Positions 56,671 through 64,000 of a stretch of DNA of 64,000 bases are shown piece by piece (the first letter of the stretch is position 1; the number at the start of each line of letters is the position of its first letter). The stretch covers positions 12,272,001 through 12,336,000 of the forward strand of contig OX392527.1 in assembly GCA_947623455.1 (NCBI GenBank), given 5' to 3'. Under the pieces are notes generated by a model. The model saw only the letters and a list, made by a program, of their open reading frames with translations. It did not search any database and had not been told where the DNA came from. The position numbers and the translations under genes were made by a program. The stretch comes from Mimachlamys varia (lineage: Eukaryota; Mollusca; Bivalvia; Pectinida; Pectinidae).

Positions 56671-57905
56671 TACGAGGGGTGTTCGAAAACTTTGGCAAAT
56701 GACCTATTTTCTCAGAAACGCTTATCATTTGAAAGTATTTTGTCTAGTTACCTTCAAAATATTCCCTTTTAAATTGAACACACCGTTTCAATCGTTTAAC
56801 CCACTTTTTGAAACATTTTTCATACATCTCTTTGCGTACACTAACAAAAACGGGTAAACTGCAGATCCCAGCTCACTACTGGACCTATATCTTCTATCAG
56901 ATATGTGGGTTTTTTTTTATTTCGGAAAGAGAGAAAAATCAAAACAAAACAATTTTTACATTTTACATTCTTATTGAAGCTTCCAGACACACCCCTACCT
57001 TTTGGAACAGCAATTTGCATGATTGGTCCACTATTTCGTAAGAATATTGCGTATAACATCTTCTATGCTGTTAGTGTTCGTTTAGCCAATACTGGGCATT
57101 TTGGCATGTTTCAAAGGCCATATCCTATTGTCAACTTTCCTCTTGGGCTTATAAAAATGCACTCATGTCTAATAACCCATTATAAAACTATCAAATGCCA
57201 TTTTCTGATTTTTTTGGGTACTTCTTCAGCAGTTTCTTAGCCTTTTGTACCCGTGTACGTTTCTGCACTTATTTCCTAACATTTGGATACACTAATCACA
57301 AACTGGTAAACTACAGTTCCCAGCTCAATCCTGGACCTATATCTCCTACCAGAGAGGTGTTTTTTTTAACTTTGGAAAGATGAACAAATCACACGGGGCA
57401 GGGTCTGGGCTATATGGAGTGTGTGGTAATACATTGACTTTTTCGACTTAAAAGAACTTAACTACAGCTGTTTGATTTGTGGGCTGGGGCATTATCATGT
57501 AACAATTGGACATGCTGGAGACCTGTTTTAGGACAAAATTTTCTCATTTTTGTTCGCAATTTTTCCAGAATTATATCCTTATAGAAGCTTTCAGACACAA
57601 CCCTACCTTTTGGAACAGTAGCAATTTGCATGATTGGTCCACTATTTCTAAAGAATATTGCGTATAACACATTCTTTACTATCAGTGTTATTTTAGCAAT
57701 ACTGTTTCAAAGCCCATGTCCTATTATCAACTATCCTCTATATATATATAGGCTCATAAACATTCACCCATGTCTCATCACCAGTTATGAGACCATCAAA
57801 TGCCTTTTTCTGATATTTTTGGTACTTCGGCAGTTTCTAAGCCATTTGTACCCGTGTACGTTTCTGCTCGTCTGTGAGTAAATGTGGGATCCAACGAATT
57901 TATTT
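56671..57905 (-). pseudogene. Decayed dimer of a mariner-family transposase
   Basis: The left end carries ACGAGGGGTGTTCGAAAA, a mariner-type terminus. On the minus strand the right copy (57900-57300) shows IRWIPHLLTDEQKRTRV, then NSGPIMQIATVPKG and LLHDNAPAHKS, which holds the second catalytic aspartate. The left copy (57290-56671) repeats QKRTRVQKAKKLLKKY and NSGPIMQIAVPKG but lacks about 160 bp including HDNAPAH. Frames are broken by many indels. It is a relic with no working transposase. Confidence 0.8.
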
Positions 57906-60340
57906 TGGATTCCTAAACTGAAGTTTTTTCTTCAGAAAGAAGTGAACAGATGCTTAACCCAAGTTTGTCCAGCTGTCTGACTGTATATAACCCGCATCTT
58001 TCTCAATGATTGACTTGATTTTTTTGACGTTCAATTTGGTAACCGCAGATCTAGGTCTTCTATAGTAAGGATATCTTTGACCGATTCGTGACAAGAATGA
58101 AATCCAATAAACCATCTATAACTGTGGAAATGACATTCGTTTATCCCCATAAACAGCACATATCTCATCATGTGTATTTTTTACGCCAAATCCCAACATA
58201 CAGCTGACTTTTATTTAGCCCCTGATTTCATCCTTTCTCATTTTTCTCATTCTTTTTCATTTATCGGTCATATCTAAACTAAAATATAAAGTACTCAATT
58301 TACATCAGTGCTGACGGACAGTCGGACACGGTGATCACTCTGCGGGGTCCTAATAAAACAAATTGCACAGCTTGTATTTATATCTTACCGGTCCTCTATC
58401 ACTCACTCTTTCGCAACGCCACTCATAAGGAGCGCTGGTATTCCGCTGTTTTTTGTGATATTGGGCATTGTTTATTTATATGTATTGGTATGTTAAGTAT
58501 CTAAGCAAATACGGTTACACTCGATTGTTTGAAGCAATCATTGGAGAAAATGAGAAAGCGCCCAGAAAATACTAAATCTCGTATCAACTTCTTTCGTGCA
58601 ATGCAGTCTCGTCAAATTATAAATACAGTTAATGTAATACTGGAAACTGCCCATATTTACCTACCTGAAAAAATGGAGGAAATTACGGACGACTCCGACA
58701 CAACAGTCCTTCCTCAAATTCTTAACCATGAACCTCCTAAATATAAACAAAATATATGTAATGACATTAAATGCACTGAATTAAGTTTATGTATTGGGTA
58801 TTTTTTAATAGAAGGAAATTATAACTGTGGCTAATCAAGTTTCTGTTCCTGTCGTAAGGTGAACGCACGTCGACGAATATTAAAATTAGACATACTATTG
58901 CTAATTTCAGACTCTGTGTTATCCCAGTATTTTTTCCGCCAACATCGACAAACGATCATATGTGAAGTTTATGTAAGATTCATGTAAAAAAGTGTTCCAC
59001 TTGTCCGTTTTTTACCCAAATGTCCCCTAGTACTCTGAACGAGAAAAACCATACAAATGCTGCAAAAGTTGTCTCCCTTATTTAGATTCATTACGAAGAT
59101 TATCGCTTTGTGTCTCAAACTCCGTGCTTCCGCTTTTATCCAATTCCTATATATAATATGCACGGCGTACAATGCTTTAATACTGCATTATAATACAGTT
59201 CAGACTATAATACTCTCGTGTGTGTCCCTTCACCTAAACATGTTTCATTTACACCCTAATATAACCTACATGTAGTAGTGGCACTGCCAAGCCTTTTTAC
59301 TGCCGTGTTTTCCTGTTTGAGCCTATTTCAGGCCAGGACCCGCATCATCATCAAAATACTATTACTAATTAACATTGGAGAGTCACAGTCCGTACGACCT
59401 GGGTTCAGCTGACGACCTTGACCCGTTTTCCCTGCGGGCTTCTGTAGTTAATCAAGGGTAACGACGTTCGTGTATGCTAAACTGGAACTAATTACTTCCT
59501 CTTTCTCAAAGTTAACGACCCTGTTTTCGGTGGCTACATAACTTATCTGTTTTAAACGAAATCGATATTTCAAGAAGATTTTCCTACTAATTGCGGTGCT
59601 GCGTTTACACGTACACGCCTAATTCGAAACGGACTCCAAAGTACGCTATAGAAGGAATTCCAATACGTTATCACAATTCGAGTCAAAAATAGAATTAGTC
59701 TTATGCCTCATTGCTAAATGACGAAACGAAAGTACGAAACGTTTCGAAAAAATAAAACAATCAAGTGCGATATCGCGTCTGAACACGTAGAGTTAACGCC
59801 AAACTTTTTGGGTGTCGTATATCAGAAATGGCTGTAGAGTATGGTGTTTTTGTGAGTCTGGGAATTTGCTACAGCTATTTTTGTACCTAATCTTATGACC
59901 AACGAGAAAAGCATTTTATCGAAAATTGATCTACAATCCCCAAGAATCACACGCATGACTTTTACTTTTACAATAAACATGCAAAAGATTCTTGTAACTG
60001 TGGGAACACTATTGTGACGTCAAATATAAATGACGTCAAGTTATTCTACATGACGTCATACTCATGTCACAGTAATGAAAAGGAGTCTTCCTTGATAGAG
60101 TAGAGTAAGAAAATACTTTAATTCTAAGTATGTTTCTCAAGTTATTATGATAAATAAAATATATCACACTGACTCATCTGTAAACGGTCATCTTACGGAC
60201 AAATACAGGATGACTTCAGTATTTACACCGGACACCTCCAAAATACACACAAATTGAAAACGATAAATCACACAGAACTGATACATACAGACTACCTACA
60301 GACTACCTACAGAATACCTACAGGGGGGAGGAACTGTCTA
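57906..60340. other. Intergenic sequence, no gene recognised
   Basis: A-T rich unique sequence. The frame 58529-58834 (101 codons, beginning MKQSLEKMRKRPENTKSRIN) is protein-like but unrecognised. Three TGACGTCA-like sites at 60014-60058 lie about 300 bp before the TATA repeats. Short repeats of ACTACCTACAG occur at 60289-60322. Confidence 0.5.
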
Positions 60341-60407
60341 CCGGCAGAACCTGATCCTCCCGGGTATATAAAACCGGCAGAGCCTGACCCTCTCGGGTAT
60401 ATAAAAA
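60341..60407 (+). promoter_or_regulatory. Duplicated 33-bp segment with two TATA boxes
   Basis: CCGGCAGAACCTGATCCTCC followed by CGGGTATATAAAA occurs twice (60341 and 60374) with period 33. TATATAAAA lies at 60365-60373 and 60398-60406. The first ATG downstream (60446) opens only nine codons. The arrangement looks like a core promoter directly before the 21-bp array; whether it is used is unknown. Confidence 0.4.
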
Positions 60408-60428
60408 GGTCCTCGGAAGCCCCCAAAT

Positions 60429-63400
60429 AGCTTTTCAGCATCGCCATGGATTGTCATTTACTTAGGCTGTATTAACTCGGTTTCTTGTGCAACACATGCA
60501 TTTCAGCATCAACAGCACGTATTTCAGCATCAACAGCATGCATTTCAGCATCAACAGTATGCATTTCAGCATCAACAGCATGCATTTCAGCATCAACAGT
60601 ATGCATTTCAGCATCAACAGCATGCATTTCAGCATCAACAGCATGCATTTTAGCATCAACAGCACGTATTTCAGCATCAACAGCATGCATATCAGCATCA
60701 TCAGCATGCATTACAGCATCAACAGCACGTATTTCAGCATCAACAGCATGCATTTCAGCATCAACAGCATGCATTCCAGCATCAACAGCATGCATTTCAG
60801 CATCAACAGCATCTTTTCAGCATCAACAGCATGCATTTCAGCATCAACAGCATGCATTTCAGCATCAACAGCATGCATTTCAGCATCAACAGCATGCATT
60901 TCAGCATCATCAGCATGCATTTCAGCATCAACAGCATGCATTTCAGCATCAACAGCATGTATTTCAGCATCAACAGCATGCATTTCAGCATCAACAGCAT
61001 GCATTCCAGCATCAACAGCATGCATTTCAGCATCAGCATGATGCATTCCAGCATCAACGGCATGCATTTCAGCATCAACAGCATGTATTTCAGCATCAGC
61101 AGCATTCATTCCAGAATCAACAGCATGCATTTCAGCATCAACAGCATGTATTTCAGCATCAACAGCATGCATTCCAGCATCAGCAGCATGCATTCCAGCA
61201 TCAACAGCATGCATTTCAGCATCAACAGCACGTATTTCAGAATCAACAGCATGTATTTCAGCATCAGCAGCATGCATTCCAGCATCAACAGCATGCATTT
61301 CAGCATCATCAGCATGTATTTCAGTATCAACAGCATGCATTTCAGCATCAACAGCATACATTTCAGCATCAACAGCACGTATTTCAGCATCAACAGCATG
61401 CATTACAGCATCAACAGCATGCATTTCAGTATCAACAGCATGCATAACAGCATCAACAGTATGCATTTCAGCATCAACAGCATGCATTTCAGCATCATCA
61501 GCATATATTTCAGTATCAACAGCATGCATTTCAGCATCAACAGCATGCATAACAGCATCAACAGTATGCATTACAGCATCAACAGCATGCATTTCAGCAT
61601 CAACAGCATGTATTTCAGCATCAACAGCATGCATTTCAGCATCAACAGCACGTATTTCAGCATCAACAGCATGTATTTCAGCATCAACAGCATGCATTTC
61701 AGCATCAACAGCATGCATTCCAGTACCAACAGCATGCATTTCAGTATCGACAGCATGTATTTCAGCATCAACAGCATGCATTACAGCATCAACAGTATGC
61801 ATTTCAGCATCAACAGCATGCATTACAGCATCAACAGCATGCATTTCAGTATCAACAGCATGCATTACAGCATCAACAGCATGCATTCCAGCATCAACAG
61901 CATGCATTTCAGCATCAACAGCATGCATTACAGCATCAAAAGTATGCATTACAGCATCAACAGCATGCATTCCAGCATCAACAGCACGTATTTCAGCATC
62001 AACAGCTTGCATAACAGCATCAACAGCATGCATTCCAGCATCAACAGCATGCATTTCAGTATCAACAGCATGCATTTCAGCATCAACAGCATGCATTACA
62101 GCATCAACAGCATGCATTTCAGTATCAACAGCATGCATTTCAGCATCAACAGCATGTATTTCAGTATAAACAGTATGCATTACAGCATCAACAGTATGCA
62201 TTTCAGCATCAACAGCATGTATTTCAGCATCAACAGCATGTATTCCAGCATCAACAGTATGCATTCCAGCATCAACAGTATGCATTACAGCATCAACAGT
62301 ATGCATTCCAGCATCAACAGTATGCATTACAGCATCAACAGCATGTATTTCAGTATAAACAGTATGCATTTCAGCATCAACAGCATGCATTTCAGCATCA
62401 ACAGTATGCATTACAGCATCAACAGCATGCATTCCAGCATCAACAGTATGCATTACAGCATCAAAAGCATGCATTTCAGCATCAACAGCATGCATTTCAG
62501 CATCAACAGCATGCATTACAGCATCAACAGCATGCATTTCAGCATCATCAGCATGCATTTCAGCATCAGCAGCATGCATTCCAGCATCAACAGCATGCAT
62601 TTCAGCATCATCAGCATGCATTACAGCATCAACAGCATGTATTTCAGCATCAACAGAATGCATTTCAGTATCAACAGCATGTATTTCAACATCAACAGCA
62701 TGTATTACAGCATCAACAGCATGCATTTCAGCATCAACAGCATGCATTTCAGCATCAACAGCACGTATTTCAGCATCAACAGCATGTATTTCAGCATCAT
62801 CAGCATGCATTCCAGCATCAACAGCACGTATTTCAGCATCAACAGCATGCATTTCAGCATCAACAGCATGCATTTCAGCATCAACAGCATGCATTTCAGC
62901 ATCAGCAGCATGCATTCCAGCATCAACAGCATGCATTTCAGCATCATCAGCATCTTTTCAGCATCAACAGCATGCATTACAGCATCAACAGCATGCATTT
63001 CAGCATCAACAGCACGTATTTCAGCATCAACAGCATGTATTACAGTATCAACAGCACGTATTTCAGCATCAACAGCATGTATTACAGCATCAACAGCACG
63101 TATTTCAGTATCAACAGCATGTATTTCAGCATCACAGCATGCATTACAGTATCAACAGCATGCATTTCAGCATCATTATCATGCATTTCAGCATCTACAG
63201 CATGCATTCCAGCATCAACAGCATGCATTTCAGCATCATCAGCATGCATTACAGCATCTACAGCATGTATTTCTGCATCAACAGTATGTATTACAGCATC
63301 AACAGCACGTATTTCAGCATCAACAGCATGTATTTCAGCATCAACAGCATGCATTACAGTATCAACAGCATACATTTCAGCATCATCAGCTTGCATTTCA

Positions 63401-64000
63401 GCATCAGCAGCATGCATTCCAGCATCAACAGCATGCATTTCAGCATCATCAGCATGCATTACAGCATCTACAGCATGCATTTCAGCATCATCAGCATGCA
63501 TTACACCATCAACAGCATGCATTTCAGCATCATCAGCATGCATTACAGCATCAACAGTATGCATTATAGCATCAACAGCATGTATTTCAGTAAAAACAGC
63601 ATGCATTTTAGCATCAACAGCATCAACAGCACGTATTTCAGCATCAACAGCATGCATTTCAGCATCAACACCATACATTTCAGCATCAACAGCATGCATT
63701 CCAGTACCAACAGCATGCATTTCAGTATCAACAGCATGTATTTCAGCATTAACAGCATGCATTACAGCATCAACAGCACGTATTTCAGTATCAACAGCAT
63801 GTATTTCAGCATCAACAGCATGCATTACAGTATCAACAGCATGCATTTCAGCATCATCAGCATGCATTTCAGCATCAGCAGCATGCATTCCAGCATCAAC
63901 AGCATGCATATCAGCATCATCAGCATGCATTACAGCATCTACAGCATGTATTTCAGCATCAACAGCATACATTACAGCATCAACAGTATGTATTTCAGTA
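60429..64000. repeat. Satellite array, 21-bp unit, runs off the window
   Basis: About 168 copies of the unit CATGCATTTCAGCATCAACAG, plus one diverged unit at 60429-60450. Variants include CATGTATT, CACGTATT, CATTCCAG, CATTACAG and ATCATCAG. All three plus frames (HAFQHQQ, MHFSINS, CISASTA) and two minus frames (AVDAEMH, LLMLKCM) are open in the consensus, so frames of 912 and 741 codons appear. Occasional units carry stops (GCATAACAG) or lose 3-9 bases. Nothing in the substitution pattern that I could judge by eye favours one frame, so it is annotated as a repeat. Confidence 0.9.

Noticed and set aside
1235..63000. Repeat periods that are multiples of three (21, 30, 39, 42, 51, 75) as a sign of coding selection
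   Set aside because: Other arrays have periods 40, 47, 50, 52, 62, 83 and 145, and the multiples of three stand out mainly because they generate long frames.
60711..63569. Open frames of 741 and 912 codons
   Set aside because: They come from a 21-bp unit with no stop codons in five frames. No frame-specific conservation, start context or domain could be seen.

Overview
This window is invertebrate animal nuclear DNA, most likely from a bivalve mollusc. The reasons are interrupted genes with GT-AG introns, an animal-type protein, CR1/L2-type LINE and mariner relics, and a non-autonomous element with terminal GGCCC hairpins and GGAC-rich tails of a kind familiar from bivalve genomes. The species call is inference. 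Roughly half of the window is tandem repeat, so nearly every long open frame is a product of repeat units whose length divides by three.

The left 26 kb is one complete protein gene on the minus strand: geranylgeranyl diphosphate synthase (GGPS1). I rebuilt it from eleven short coding exons between 26316 (start codon) and 262 (stop codon). Every junction has GT-AG ends and matching phases, giving 301 residues with both aspartate-rich motifs. The 906 coding bases are spread through introns filled with minisatellites (unit lengths 30, 39-41, 42, 51, 51, 52, 62, 75 and 83 bp), a tandem dimer of a hammerhead-bearing element, a TTAA-flanked MITE, a Helitron-like element carrying 145-bp repeats, and an inverted pair of tRNA-derived SINEs. 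Several arrays start at, or contain copies of, the gene's own exon-intron junctions. That is the most unusual feature of the window.

From 26.3 to 29.1 kb lies upstream sequence in which I recognise no gene. From 29.1 to 42.2 kb runs a 13-kb array of a 40-bp unit, broken by a 538-bp near-perfect palindrome. From 43.1 to 47.3 kb is a foldback element whose inverted ends are themselves tandem arrays of small palindromes; a second inverted-repeat element and a TTAA MITE are nested inside. From 47.35 to 50.94 kb is a nearly full-length CR1/L2-type LINE on the minus strand, broken by one frameshift and one stop codon.

From 51 to 60.3 kb the sequence is mixed: smaller arrays, hairpins, clusters of TGACGTCA sites, and a decayed mariner dimer at 56.67-57.9 kb. 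From 60.34 kb a duplicated TATA-containing 33-bp segment leads into a 21-bp array that runs off the right edge and is open in five of six frames.

GGPS1 is the only gene I can name apart from transposon proteins. Its product makes the C20 isoprenoid used to prenylate Rho and Rab GTPases and as a precursor for other isoprenoids. A few other short stretches look exon-like but could not be identified and are given low confidence.
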